DNA of 64,000 nt from a bacterium (lineage in GTDB: Bacteria; Vulcanimicrobiota; Xenobia; Xenobiales; JADMJV01): the NCBI GenBank assembly GCA_030149525.1, contig JASBRJ010000235.1, forward strand, positions 1 to 64,000, given 5' to 3'. Below are positions 53,316 through 62,054 of the stretch, one piece after another. A model generated the notes under the pieces. It saw only the letters and a program-made list of their open reading frames with translations, was not told the DNA's origin and searched no databases. Every line of letters starts with the position of its first letter. The stretch's first letter is position 1. The position numbers and the translations under genes were made by a program.

Positions 53316-54080
53316 TTAGCCCGGCGTATGCCGGGCCTTTTTTTTGCCCCCGCGAATGTAAAGTGGGAACTGGACCGTGGTCGGGCCACCGTTGGCTACA
53401 GGCCACGCGGCGTTCAGTTCTTCGCGAAAGTCGGTCAACGGATCCCGGCCTGTTCGTGCTCGGTGGCGTCTTACGGCCGACCAGGTGTCGATCCAGCCTA
53501 GAAGATCCGCTTTCGACCAGTGAAGGGGAAAATCAACGGGCCCCAGGGGGAGGTCCGGGTAGGGAAAGGGGAGATCGAGATATTGTCTGTCCACCCACTC
53601 GATGCCGGGAGGCCAATCCTCACCCAGTATCTCGTCACTGAGTCGACCGACCACGTCCGCTACAGGTCCCGGCCCAACAATGGAGCGTCCGTAGGTCCAC
53701 ACGAACAGGAGTCCTCCCGGTCTGAGAACGCGATCGGCTTCTTGAAAAAAGGCTTCGAGATCGAACCAATGGACCGCTGTGGCTACCGTCACGAGATCCA
53801 TGGAGCTACTCTCAAACGGACTGTCGTCGGCACGGCAGCAATGATAGGAAATTCTGGAATGGGGTGTTGCGTGCTCTAATTGAAGCGAACTGATATCACT
53901 GGCGAAGACCTTTTGAAAGTCCTCGGCCAGCCGCACGGCCACCTGGCCGTTTCCCGTACCGCAGTCCCAAACGGTTTCTTTAAGCGGACAATGGGCAAGG
54001 ATCGTCTCGAACAGTTCCTCCGGATAGGTTGGGCGATGTTTGGCGTAGTCTTCGGCGTGTCCACCGTAATGGTCTCCCAA
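53316..54080 (-). CDS. Class I SAM-dependent methyltransferase
   Basis: The TTG at 54080-54078 follows GGGAG (54090-54094) and gives MGDHYGGHAEDYAKHRPTYPEE, the usual start of this 250-residue family; the longer frame would run into the divergent desaturase. The SAM site TVWDCGTGNGQVAVRLAE (motif I), SDIS (post I) and DLVTVATAVHWFD (motif II region) are visible. The substrate is unknown. It is divergent from the desaturase gene with about 36 bases between starts. Confidence 0.85.
   Translation of the reverse strand: MGDHYGGHAEDYAKHRPTYPEELFETILAHCPLKETVWDCGTGNGQVAVRLAEDFQKVFASDISSLQLEHATPHSRISYHCCRADDSPFESSSMDLVTVATAVHWFDLEAFFQEADRVLRPGGLLFVWTYGRSIVGPGPVADVVGRLSDEILGEDWPPGIEWVDRQYLDLPFPYPDLPLGPVDFPLHWSKADLLGWIDTWSAVRRHRARTGRDPLTDFREELNAAWPVANGGPTTVQFPLYIRGGKKKARHTPG
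53319..53345 (+). terminator. Rho-independent terminator
   Basis: GCCCGGC (53319-53325) pairs with GCCGGGC (53330-53336) around GTAT and is followed by an unbroken run of T from 53338. It ends the chemotaxis-receptor transcript and lies within the end of the convergent methyltransferase gene. Confidence 0.92.
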
Positions 54081-54116
54081 GGTTTTACACTCCCTTTTCG
54101 AGGTTACAACATTCTT

Positions 54117-54968
54117 ATGGATCACCAGCCGGAAATGCCCCCCCATCCCTGGGACCCAAGAACCATTTTTGTTTTGGTCTCGGTTCACCTGGCCGCCCTG
54201 GCCGCTCCCTTTTATTTCTCCTGGTCCGGATTGTTCGTAGGCATTGTGTTGTATGCTCTCACCGCGTCCGGCATCACCATCGGATATCATCGCCTTCTCA
54301 CTCACAGGAGCTATCAAGCCCCTCGCTGGTTGGCTTATCTCTTCGTAACCTTAGCGAGTTTGTCGGCTCAAGCGGGCCCGGCTGTGTGGGTGGCTATCCA
54401 TCGTCATCACCACGCTCACTCGGACAAGGAGGACGACCCCCATGATGCCTCTAGGGGTTTCTGGTGGTCTCATGTGGGTTGGATGCTGAAGCTCACCCCA
54501 AGGCGGTTGGACGATGACTTCACCCGAAAGCGCGCTCAAGATATTCTGCGTGACCCATACTACCGGTTTCTGGATAAGCAATTTTTCCCGCTCAGTCTCT
54601 TGCTGTTGGTCGCCCTCTATCAGCTGGGAGGTATGTCGTGGCTACTCTGGGGTGGTTTTTTGAGAATCGCCTGCGTGTTCCACGCCACATGGCTTGTCAA
54701 TAGTGCGGCTCACTCCTATGGCTACAGAACGTACGCCACAAGAGATCGTTCCACCAACTGTTGGTGGGTTGCTTTGCTCACTTTCGGCGAGGGCTGGCAC
54801 AACAATCATCACGCTTTTCCCCGCTCGGCCCGACACGGTTTGGCCTGGTGGGAGTTAGACATGTCTTGGCTGGTACTCAGGGGGCTTGAGAAAGCCGGTT
54901 TGGTCACCGAGATCCGCACCCCCTCGGTGGAGCAGATTCAAAGATACGATTTGATAGATGGAAAATAG
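54117..54968 (+). CDS. Delta-9-type acyl-CoA/acyl-lipid desaturase
   Basis: The ATG at 54117 (GAGG about 13 bases upstream) gives MDHQPEMPPHPWD and 283 residues; an earlier ATG at 53880 would overlap the divergent methyltransferase. Three histidine boxes bind the di-iron centre: HRLLTHRSY, HRHHHAHSD and GEGWHNNHHAFP. Four hydrophobic membrane segments surround them. It introduces a double bond into fatty acyl chains, adjusting membrane fluidity. Its 3' end overlaps the next gene by 11 bases. Confidence 0.93.
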   Translation: MDHQPEMPPHPWDPRTIFVLVSVHLAALAAPFYFSWSGLFVGIVLYALTASGITIGYHRLLTHRSYQAPRWLAYLFVTLASLSAQAGPAVWVAIHRHHHAHSDKEDDPHDASRGFWWSHVGWMLKLTPRRLDDDFTRKRAQDILRDPYYRFLDKQFFPLSLLLLVALYQLGGMSWLLWGGFLRIACVFHATWLVNSAAHSYGYRTYATRDRSTNCWWVALLTFGEGWHNNHHAFPRSARHGLAWWELDMSWLVLRGLEKAGLVTEIRTPSVEQIQRYDLIDGK

Positions 54969-56301
54969 CCTCCGCTCATACTTGACCTCGGTTTCGAACG
55001 CGGGCACTCTGGACTCGCGAGGGCACTTCACCGTCGATATCCAGAAAAAACGAATGAAGATTCGCCAAAATCAGCTATCGAAGCCGATCCACTATCTACT
55101 TTGTTGCATTCGGGCGGGAGTGACTTCAGGAGCCGAGTTGATCGATGTGGAGATCTCGGTGGGCGGGACGCGAGTGCTGCTAAAATCGGTCAAAGAAATC
55201 GAAAGTCGCGAACTGCTGGAGGGGATCCTGAAAGGTGACTCTGCCGGTCCCACCGAGGAACTCCTGGGGGCGGGGATTCAGGGAGGGCTGAGTGTCGGGG
55301 CTGAGCGGGTGGAGATCAAGCTTTCAGGAGCCAGGCTCCTGGTGACCACGGACAGTTTGGAAGTCTCGGAGTCCGGTGAGAGAAGCGGCGATTGTGAGCT
55401 TTTCTTCAGCTTCAAGCAGATGGGCCTTGTTGCCGGCCGGTCTCGGCAAACTCAGGAAATTGAGGCGGTGAAGACTCGCTGCTCTTTCTCCCCGGTTCCC
55501 GTCAAAGTCAACGGTGTTTCGGTGGTGGACACCTTCCATTGGGAATCCCTTTTCCAGTGGCAGGCATCGCCGGAAAGCTATGGGGTTCATCCCGCATTCG
55601 CCTGGATAGAAGCCTATCTCCATCATGAGGGAGACCCCTTCCCTGTCACCCCTTCTCGACGAAGGAGCCGGGTCGAGTATTTGGGCGGAGATCGCCACAC
55701 CGACTCCACCTGGCAACCGGATCAAAAATCCGCTTTTCTTCGCATCGTGCCTCGCTCCAACGGGCGGCGACATAAGATTCAGAGCCTCGTTCGGCTGGGC
55801 AGTCGGTTGGAGGGGCCGGGGCGGCTCTTTCTGGTAAAGCAGGGCGTCGTCTTGGAGGAGATTCAGGAATACCTTGGAGCCCCGGGGATCGGGGTGGTTG
55901 TGCGGGCCGACCATCTTGAGACCGATTTCTCTCATTTTCAGCCGATTCGCAACCACGCTTTCCAGAAACTCTTGAAGCGAACACAGGCTCAGGTCGTGGC
56001 ACTGGTCTCTCAACTGGGAGAAGAGCGGAAGAATCTCGTCATCCGGCCCACTCGCTCGGTGAACGACATGCTCTTTAAAAGTTCCGTTGTGGGTACCGGT
56101 GGCGCTGTTTTCGGGGCGATGGTAGGAGGCTGGGCTGCTCTTTTGATGGGCGGGTCTTTTTTTCTCGCCGCGGGCGCCTTCTGTTTGGTGGCCCAGAATG
56201 ATCGGGTCCTGGTGGAGCGAGAGCAGGCGTTGCGCTGGGAATTGGACTCTTATGTGCAGCAGGTGCGCCCGCCGCGTCTGGAAGGGAAGTTACGGCTTTG
56301 A
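54958..56301 (+). CDS. Divergent GHKL-like protein, paralogue of the 8672-9832 gene
   Basis: The 447-residue protein shares with the 8672-9832 product the order: a first domain with GTLDSRGHFTVD and a following helix, then LIDVEISVGGTRVLLK, then CSFSPVPVKVNGVSV. The C-terminal 100 residues add two Gly/Ala-rich membrane-like helices (FGAMVGGWAALLMGGSFFLAAGAFCLVA). The GHKL relation is weak, and no Mg-binding Asn is clearly seen. It overlaps the desaturase by 11 bases, so the two are co-transcribed. The function is unknown. Confidence 0.6.
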   Translation: MENSLRSYLTSVSNAGTLDSRGHFTVDIQKKRMKIRQNQLSKPIHYLLCCIRAGVTSGAELIDVEISVGGTRVLLKSVKEIESRELLEGILKGDSAGPTEELLGAGIQGGLSVGAERVEIKLSGARLLVTTDSLEVSESGERSGDCELFFSFKQMGLVAGRSRQTQEIEAVKTRCSFSPVPVKVNGVSVVDTFHWESLFQWQASPESYGVHPAFAWIEAYLHHEGDPFPVTPSRRRSRVEYLGGDRHTDSTWQPDQKSAFLRIVPRSNGRRHKIQSLVRLGSRLEGPGRLFLVKQGVVLEEIQEYLGAPGIGVVVRADHLETDFSHFQPIRNHAFQKLLKRTQAQVVALVSQLGEERKNLVIRPTRSVNDMLFKSSVVGTGGAVFGAMVGGWAALLMGGSFFLAAGAFCLVAQNDRVLVEREQALRWELDSYVQQVRPPRLEGKLRL

Positions 56302-57353
56302 AGGGTCGCGGGTCGGCAGAGCAACCGGTCAATCGATTTACTCAGAAAGAGTGGATTCCCGACCCCGAGTACTTGGAGTATCTTTATCGGTGCGGGGAGG
56401 ATGACCCGCCTCAAACCGAGGTGTTGGATGATGCCTCCAGATCGGTGATCACAAAGAACTCCAGTCCGGACATCGAGTTCGACTACAGCTTGAATCCCTA
56501 CCGAGGTTGCGAACACGGCTGCTCCTACTGTTACGCGCGGCCCAGTCACGAGTTTCTGGGGTTTTCTCCCGGTCTTGATTTTGAGACCAGGATCGTGGCC
56601 AAGCGGGAGGCTGCCAATCTCTTGCGAGACGAACTGTCCAAACCCGGCTGGAAGGTACCGGATATGGTCATGAGCGGCATAACGGATCCCTACCAGCCCC
56701 TGGAAAAGAAACTCGGGATCACCCGCCAATGTCTGGAGGTTCTGTCCCAATTCAAGCAACCGGTGGAACTTATTACCAAGAATTATCTCATCACGCGCGA
56801 TCTCGACCTGTTGAGCCTTCTCGCCTCCAAGCGAGCGGTTCGGGTGAGAATTTCGGTGACAAGCTTGGACCCGGAATTGAGCCGCACCCTGGAGCCACGG
56901 GCCAGTTCGCCGGAGCGTCGTCTTCAGGCTATCGAACTTTTGAGCCGGGCCGGAATTCCGGTGGGGGTCAATGTTTCCCCGGTAATTCCTGGACTCAACG
57001 ATCATGAGATGATCGCCATTCTGGAACGGGCGGCCCAGGCAGGTGCCGTGTGGGGGCACTACATTCCCCTGCGATTGCCCGGTGCCGTATCTTCGGTTTT
57101 CGTCAGTTGGTTGGAACGATATCGGCCCCACACCAAAGATAAGGTCCTTCGGTTGGTGAGAGAGTTGAGAGGTGGAAAGCTCAATCAATCCGAGTTCCAC
57201 AAGCGTTTTCAGGGGCAAGGAGAGGTGGCAAGGCGACTCAGGCAACTCTATCAACTGGGGATGAAGAAGGCGGGGCTCTCTTTTTCAGTTCCTCGTCTCG
57301 ACCCTCGCTCGTTCGAGGTCCCGGGCCCCAAACAGCTAGGCCTTTTCGACTGA
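56298..57353 (+). CDS. PA0069-family radical SAM protein
   Basis: The TTG start overlaps the previous stop as TTGA and gives MKGRGSAEQPVNRF, matching the family start. The 351-residue protein has the radical SAM cysteine motif RGCEHGCSYCYARP, then DMVMSGITDPYQPLEKK, RISVTSLDPELSRTLEPRA and PVIPGLNDHE. It is related to spore photoproduct lyase-like enzymes. The substrate of the PA0069 family is, to my knowledge, undefined. It is co-transcribed with the GHKL-like and desaturase genes. Confidence 0.88.
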   Translation: MKGRGSAEQPVNRFTQKEWIPDPEYLEYLYRCGEDDPPQTEVLDDASRSVITKNSSPDIEFDYSLNPYRGCEHGCSYCYARPSHEFLGFSPGLDFETRIVAKREAANLLRDELSKPGWKVPDMVMSGITDPYQPLEKKLGITRQCLEVLSQFKQPVELITKNYLITRDLDLLSLLASKRAVRVRISVTSLDPELSRTLEPRASSPERRLQAIELLSRAGIPVGVNVSPVIPGLNDHEMIAILERAAQAGAVWGHYIPLRLPGAVSSVFVSWLERYRPHTKDKVLRLVRELRGGKLNQSEFHKRFQGQGEVARRLRQLYQLGMKKAGLSFSVPRLDPRSFEVPGPKQLGLFD

Positions 57354-57387
57354 AGGTCTCTCTCACTCCGCTTTGGAAGCCTGGCCT

Positions 57388-58842
57388 GTGAAACGAAGAG
57401 ATTTTATGAAAGCAACGGCCATGGCTCCCTGGTTGGTCGGTCGCGCCCTGGCCAACGTTGAAATGCCGTCGTCTGAACAGCCCTGGTCGGTGGTCGGGGA
57501 TCTGGGGAGTGACGGTGTCGCCCGACTCGCTGTGGGTGGGATGGGTGAGGGCACCCTCACCGTAGAATGGTCGACCGTCTTGGGGCGCAAGCTCTCCGGT
57601 CGGAGCGTGGGCGACAAGGCTACGGCGGCCACCGATTTCACCGCCCAGGCCACCCTCAAGAACCTACCCTCCGACAGTGAGGTTCTTTACAAGGCTCGAG
57701 TGGGAGCCAAAACAGTCTACGGGAGATTCAAGACCGCCCCCTCATCGACGGATACTCCGGTTCGTCTGGTTTGGGGCGGAGACGTGGTTGGCCAGGGGTG
57801 GGGGATTGATCCGGCTCGGGGCGGCATGCTCACTTTCGCCTCCATGCTGAAAGAGAATCCTCACTTCTTTCTTCATAGCGGTGACTCTATCTATGCCGAC
57901 GTCCCCGTCAGCCCCATCAAGAAGATGGATAATGGAGAGACCTGGCACAATCTGACAATACCGGAGAAGCGTTCCCCGGCCGCTACGCTGAAAGACTTTC
58001 ATGGAAACTATCGTTACAACTTCCTGGATGAGCACTACCGAAAGTTCTTTGCCCAAGTCCCTGTCATAGTTCAATGGGACGATCACGAAGTGAAAAACAA
58101 CTGGTCTCCTGCCGAGCATGCCGACCTCGCCGACCCGGGCAGGCAAGCTTTTCGCAACTACTGGCCGGTCCGGGACGGGCGTTCGGAACCCCTTTACCGG
58201 AAGCTCTCCTTCGGTCCCCTGGTGGATGTTTTTGTGCTGGACCTCCGAGACTACCGCGCCCCCAACAGTGACAACGACCAGTCGAAGGCAGGACCAGAGA
58301 CTCTCATGTTGGGGCCCGAGCAAGTGGCCTGGTTCAAGGAGGCTATGGCGGAAAGCCGGGCTGTGTGGAAGATCGTTGGAGGCGAGATGCCGTTGGCCAC
58401 CTACACCCCTGAGTGGGGGCTCGATAGTTGGGCCAACGGAAAGGCCGAGGTCTTGGGGCGGGAGCACGAACTGGCTGACATTCTGAGCTTTTTCAAGAGG
58501 AAAAAAATTGAGAACGTTGTGTGGCTGAGCGCCGATGTGCATTACGCCATGGCTATCGAGTATCTTCCGGAAAAGGCGGCCTTCAAAGACTTCCAACCGT
58601 TCTGGGAGTTTATCGCCGGACCACTCCACGCCGGGACTTTTTCCCCTCAAGGTGATCTCGATCCCACTTTCGGTCCGGTTGAGCATTTCTGCGCCGTGCC
58701 CCGAGACCTGCCGCCCAATCGGCCACCCTCAGACGATCTTCAATTCTACGGAAAGATCGAGGCCGGTCTTGATCAACTGGCGGTCAGTTTGCATCAGAGA
58801 CAGGGTAAAGAGATTTATAAGGTCGTTATCCCGGCCTCTTAG
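57388..58842 (+). CDS. PhoD-like alkaline phosphatase with Tat signal
   Basis: GTG at 57388 gives MKRRDFMKATAMAPWLVGRALA, a twin-arginine signal; a TTG at 57373 would add five residues ahead. The mature protein has the fibronectin-like N-terminal region and the metallophosphatase core: GDVVGQGWGIDP, HSGDSIYAD, VPVIVQWDDHEVKNNW and WLSADVHYAMA. It matches PhoD phosphodiesterases/phosphatases that need Ca and Fe and act in the periplasm. It overlaps the convergent gene by four bases. Confidence 0.88.
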   Translation: MKRRDFMKATAMAPWLVGRALANVEMPSSEQPWSVVGDLGSDGVARLAVGGMGEGTLTVEWSTVLGRKLSGRSVGDKATAATDFTAQATLKNLPSDSEVLYKARVGAKTVYGRFKTAPSSTDTPVRLVWGGDVVGQGWGIDPARGGMLTFASMLKENPHFFLHSGDSIYADVPVSPIKKMDNGETWHNLTIPEKRSPAATLKDFHGNYRYNFLDEHYRKFFAQVPVIVQWDDHEVKNNWSPAEHADLADPGRQAFRNYWPVRDGRSEPLYRKLSFGPLVDVFVLDLRDYRAPNSDNDQSKAGPETLMLGPEQVAWFKEAMAESRAVWKIVGGEMPLATYTPEWGLDSWANGKAEVLGREHELADILSFFKRKKIENVVWLSADVHYAMAIEYLPEKAAFKDFQPFWEFIAGPLHAGTFSPQGDLDPTFGPVEHFCAVPRDLPPNRPPSDDLQFYGKIEAGLDQLAVSLHQRQGKEIYKVVIPAS

Positions 58843-60014
58843 TCGGTGTTCCAAGCTTCGTCGGAGGGCCAGTAAACCTGGGCTCTGTCAGGGAGTTCCA
58901 TACTTTCGATGACGGTTTTGGGCAAGAGCGCAAACTGAGTCTTGTAGAGAAACGTCGCCTGATCGGCCGAGCGTATCTTTCCACCCTCAAAGGAAGGGTC
59001 AAAGTAGGTGATGTCTTTTCCGTCACTGCCTTTGAAAAGGAGCATGTGAGGCCGTTCTACACCGTTGGCCCCCTCCCAATTGAGGCCCATTTGAAAATGG
59101 AAGTCGGCAGGCGCCTCGGCAATCAATTTCCTCAGAGCCGGGGCGGAGTGGGAATCGTGGTAAACCACGCCGTGCTCTGTTCCGGCAAATTCACTTGTGA
59201 GATCGGCTAACTGGAGAGGTTTCAGGGCGTAGTCACCCGAGGCGAATCGGTCGGTAGCTCCGTCGTAGGCTCCGAAGACAGGCGACCCGGCGCGATCCAT
59301 AAAGGCACCCTGGAGGACACGATTGAGGAGATTTCGGCCACTACCGTCGTCCTGGAGAGAGCCGTTGACCAGGTGCAACAGTTTCCCTTCGCTCACTTCG
59401 GCGCGCCCTTGAGGGGCTGTGAGTCCATCGACTACGGGTAGAATCTTCAAAGGCTCGGAGGCGAGTTGGTACTGGAGATTTGTAGCGGCACAAGTTTCCC
59501 GATTGCCTTGATAGCTGTTGTTTTCCGGAGCCGCTAGAAATTCCACGGTCTGGCCGGTTAAAGCGGACGGATCCACGGAGGGGTGGCGATGGTGGGAAAG
59601 CTCTTCAATCTGCTCAATAACACTCCCGTTCTCGTTGGATTGCCCAAGAGTGCCTGTTTCCAAAAGATTCAAGACGGCTTTCTGGCTACTTGCCCTTCCG
59701 TCGATGACGTTCCATACTTCGCGCAGGGCTGCCGCCGCGGGGGCGGGTAGACCGCTCAGAGCAGCCGCCTGCGCTCCATTGAGGGCGTCAAGAGAAAGGC
59801 GCTCTACGGAAGGGGGGCTGGTGGGTGGTGCTATGCTTGGCGGAGCTTTCGGCTCTCTGGAGAGGACCGGCTGAACAACAGCGTCTTTCGGCTCACTCTC
59901 GGCGGGCTTGTTTTGCCGCAACGGGTTGGAGACAACGGGCTTGGGGGCAAACCTTCTTCTCAGTGAAAAGTTGCCGGGAGCGCTGCTATGGCGGGAACGC
60001 ATGGGGATTTCCAT
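58839..60014 (-). CDS. Papain-fold-like cysteine-protease candidate
   Basis: The 391-residue protein starts with a basic, proline-rich disordered region (to about residue 75). A conserved-looking Cys occurs in NRETCAATNLQYQLA, followed far downstream by RPHMLLFKGSDGKDITYFDP. The Cys-His-Asp order could form a papain-like triad, as in C39-like or effector peptidases. No signal peptide is seen. Whether it is secreted by another route or is an intracellular enzyme cannot be told. The assignment is tentative. Confidence 0.45.
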   Translation of the reverse strand: MEIPMRSRHSSAPGNFSLRRRFAPKPVVSNPLRQNKPAESEPKDAVVQPVLSREPKAPPSIAPPTSPPSVERLSLDALNGAQAAALSGLPAPAAAALREVWNVIDGRASSQKAVLNLLETGTLGQSNENGSVIEQIEELSHHRHPSVDPSALTGQTVEFLAAPENNSYQGNRETCAATNLQYQLASEPLKILPVVDGLTAPQGRAEVSEGKLLHLVNGSLQDDGSGRNLLNRVLQGAFMDRAGSPVFGAYDGATDRFASGDYALKPLQLADLTSEFAGTEHGVVYHDSHSAPALRKLIAEAPADFHFQMGLNWEGANGVERPHMLLFKGSDGKDITYFDPSFEGGKIRSADQATFLYKTQFALLPKTVIESMELPDRAQVYWPSDEAWNTD

Positions 60015-60119
60015 TCTCCAAGATTAGCTGGTTGGCCTGAAGCAATCCTGAAAAAGCCAATCAACTTTGACCATCTGGTCATTACATCTCTGTTTGGGAC
60101 GTGTTAGTGTATGCAGCAT

Positions 60120-60239
60120 AGAACTTAACCATTCCGCTTCAGCCCGTAGCGGAGGGCCAAGACAGGTTCTAGCGTGCCGGCAAATTTTGTCGGCAAAGGA
60201 CTCCGGGTCACCCCCATACCTTACCCGGTGTCCTTTTTT
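60120..60239 (+). ncRNA. Candidate structured small RNA ending in a terminator
   Basis: No protein frame explains this plus-strand stretch, and both neighbouring genes lie on the minus strand. An outer seven-base stem joins AGAACTT (60120-60126) to AGGTTCT (60164-60170). Inside, TCCGCT pairs with AGCGGA (60133-60153). Then TGCCGGCAA (60175-60183) pairs with TTGTCGGCA (60187-60195). A terminator follows. The structure does not match the SRP, 6S, tmRNA or riboswitch consensus patterns I know. A clear promoter is not visible; TTGACC at 60067 is the nearest -35-like box. Confidence 0.5.
60198..60239 (+). terminator. Rho-independent terminator after the candidate RNA
   Basis: GGACTCCGGGT (60198-60208) pairs with ACCCGGTGTCC (60223-60233) with one mismatch and is followed by TTTTTT at 60234-60239. 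The T run is on the plus strand, while the flanking genes are on the minus strand. Confidence 0.85.
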
Positions 60240-61032
60240 ATTTGTCCGGTTTTTGAGCCAGCATGAGAAGACTCGTTCCGAAAGGGTTGAGCCCCAGGGG
60301 AGCCCAGTGGTGGTCAAAGAAGAAGAAAAGCTTCATCAGTTGCCTTCCTAAAAATCCGGGAACTCTGGAATAGTAGGAGTAAAGCTCCCAATCGGTGAGT
60401 CCCTCGGGTCGTCGGGCTCGATCCAAACGGCGTTGAACGCGCAGTATCGGGACCATCCAACCACCCCACCAGAATCGTGAGAGTTTGTTCAAGCCGGAGC
60501 CCTCAAACGCGTTTTCCAGAGTTTGAGGCAGGTAGCGTCGCCGATGCCCCTGGATCTCATCAAACTCGGACCAAAGCTCGGGAAGAGCGGGGACGCTTAC
60601 CAGTATGAGACCCCCTGGTCGACACAGCTTCGCCAGGGTCCGAACGGCGTGTTTGTCGTCGTCGATGTGTTCAATAACATCCATCGCCACCACGGCATCG
60701 TAAGGCTTGAAGTCCTCCGGGAGAGGCTGGGTGAGGTCGGCCTGAATGAGACAGCGGTTTGGGCTGTCCAACATTTCCAGCATCCCTCTGGAGATGTCGA
60801 GGCCCGTCACCTTATATCCGGCTCTCTCCAGGGCCACAAGGTTCGTTCCCCAACCGCAACCCGCTTCCAGAATCCTTGCCCCCGGGCTGATTCCGTGCCG
60901 GCCCAGAAGTTTGAGAAGGAGGCTTGTTCTTGCCTGCCACCAGGGGTGGGCCGACATCTGAGAGACCAATCGGGTGAGAATCTCGGCCGGCATGTTGTTG
61001 TCGGTGTCGTTGACCGACCATACGTCGATCAT
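60238..61032 (-). CDS. Class I SAM-dependent methyltransferase
   Basis: ATG at 61032 gives a 264-residue protein and overlaps the upstream epimerase stop by four bases; a longer frame from 61176 lies inside that gene. Motif I is ARILEAGCGWGTNLVALE, followed by VTGLDIS, and DAVVAMDVIEHIDDD, typical of UbiE/UbiG-like or glycolipid methyltransferases. It is the last gene of the four-gene operon with a UbiA-type prenyltransferase. A role in methylating a polyprenyl or other lipid product is likely but unproven. Confidence 0.88.
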   Translation of the reverse strand: MIDVWSVNDTDNNMPAEILTRLVSQMSAHPWWQARTSLLLKLLGRHGISPGARILEAGCGWGTNLVALERAGYKVTGLDISRGMLEMLDSPNRCLIQADLTQPLPEDFKPYDAVVAMDVIEHIDDDKHAVRTLAKLCRPGGLILVSVPALPELWSEFDEIQGHRRRYLPQTLENAFEGSGLNKLSRFWWGGWMVPILRVQRRLDRARRPEGLTDWELYSYYSRVPGFLGRQLMKLFFFFDHHWAPLGLNPFGTSLLMLAQKPDK

Positions 61033-62054
61033 AGGAAAAACTTGATCAGCCAGAGCAATCCGTGCTTGACACGAGAGCGATGAACGCTGGCTGTTCCATC
61101 GGAAGTGGGGGGGGCGGTGAGGTAGTTGCAATAACTCTCGATGAGCATTTCCGAGTTGGAGTAGGCCGGTTTCCAATTCAAATCTTGCTGAGCTTTGCTG
61201 ATGTCGAAGTAGAGAGACCTTCCGTACATCAGGCTATGATAGGAGGCAAGTGGAACCAGGCGAAGCCGGATGGCAAGCTTCATAAGAAATTCGGTTGGAC
61301 CCTGGGGCACCCCACGAACTCGTGAGCCTGTACCGGCGTAGTCGCAGAGGGCTTGGAGGGAGTTTCTCATGGTATCGAAGTCGGCCGCACCGATGTTGTA
61401 GGTCTCCGCACCGGGGCGCGCAGCGGCAGCCAGGCATGCTTCGGCCAGATCGTCGGCATGAACAAACTGATAGAGGTTGTCGCCGCGTCCAAAAACAGGG
61501 ACGTTGTAGCCATGTTTAATCCAGTCGAAAAGGATCTGGAAGATCCCCAGGCGTCCGTGTCCGACAATGGTTCTTGGCCGGATGATAGAGACGTCCAACC
61601 CCTGCTTCTGATAGTCTTGGCAGAGCAGTTCAGCCTCATATTTGGCTTTTCCGTAGGCCTCCATCGGCGTAGGTGGAGTCTTTTCCGTGACCGGATTGCT
61701 TCTAGGGATGCCGAACACGGCGCTGGAACTGATGTAGAGTACCTTGGAGCAACCGGCCTTCAGACTTTGTTCCAAAACGTTTCGCGTGCCCTCGCGATTG
61801 ACCGACTCGAACAGTTCTTTGTCTCGCACAAGCGGCACTTGAGCCACGCAGTGAAAGACGGTGTCGACCCCTTCGAAAGGGGCTTCCAGAGCGGCAAGAT
61901 GTCTCACGTCTCCCAGGTGAAAATCCACCTCTTCCGGCATGTCTTGGGCACGCTGAATATCTAAGACAGAAACCTTGCAGCCGCGCTGAAGAAGCTTTCC
62001 CACCAGGATGAGGCCAAAGTATCCGGACCCCCCTGTGACTAGGACATGATTCAT
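61029..62054 (-). CDS. NAD-dependent epimerase/dehydratase (extended SDR)
   Basis: The 341-residue protein starts MNHVLVTGGSGYFG (GxxGxxG cofactor turn). It has ISSSAVFG with the catalytic Ser region, and YGKAKYEAE, the YxxxK active site. This is the extended SDR fold of sugar epimerases and 3-beta-hydroxysteroid dehydrogenases. The last residues (SRVKHGLLWLIKFFL) suggest a membrane-associated tail. Its ATG overlaps the UbiA-type stop by four bases. Confidence 0.9.
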   Translation of the reverse strand: MNHVLVTGGSGYFGLILVGKLLQRGCKVSVLDIQRAQDMPEEVDFHLGDVRHLAALEAPFEGVDTVFHCVAQVPLVRDKELFESVNREGTRNVLEQSLKAGCSKVLYISSSAVFGIPRSNPVTEKTPPTPMEAYGKAKYEAELLCQDYQKQGLDVSIIRPRTIVGHGRLGIFQILFDWIKHGYNVPVFGRGDNLYQFVHADDLAEACLAAAARPGAETYNIGAADFDTMRNSLQALCDYAGTGSRVRGVPQGPTEFLMKLAIRLRLVPLASYHSLMYGRSLYFDISKAQQDLNWKPAYSNSEMLIESYCNYLTAPPTSDGTASVHRSRVKHGLLWLIKFFL

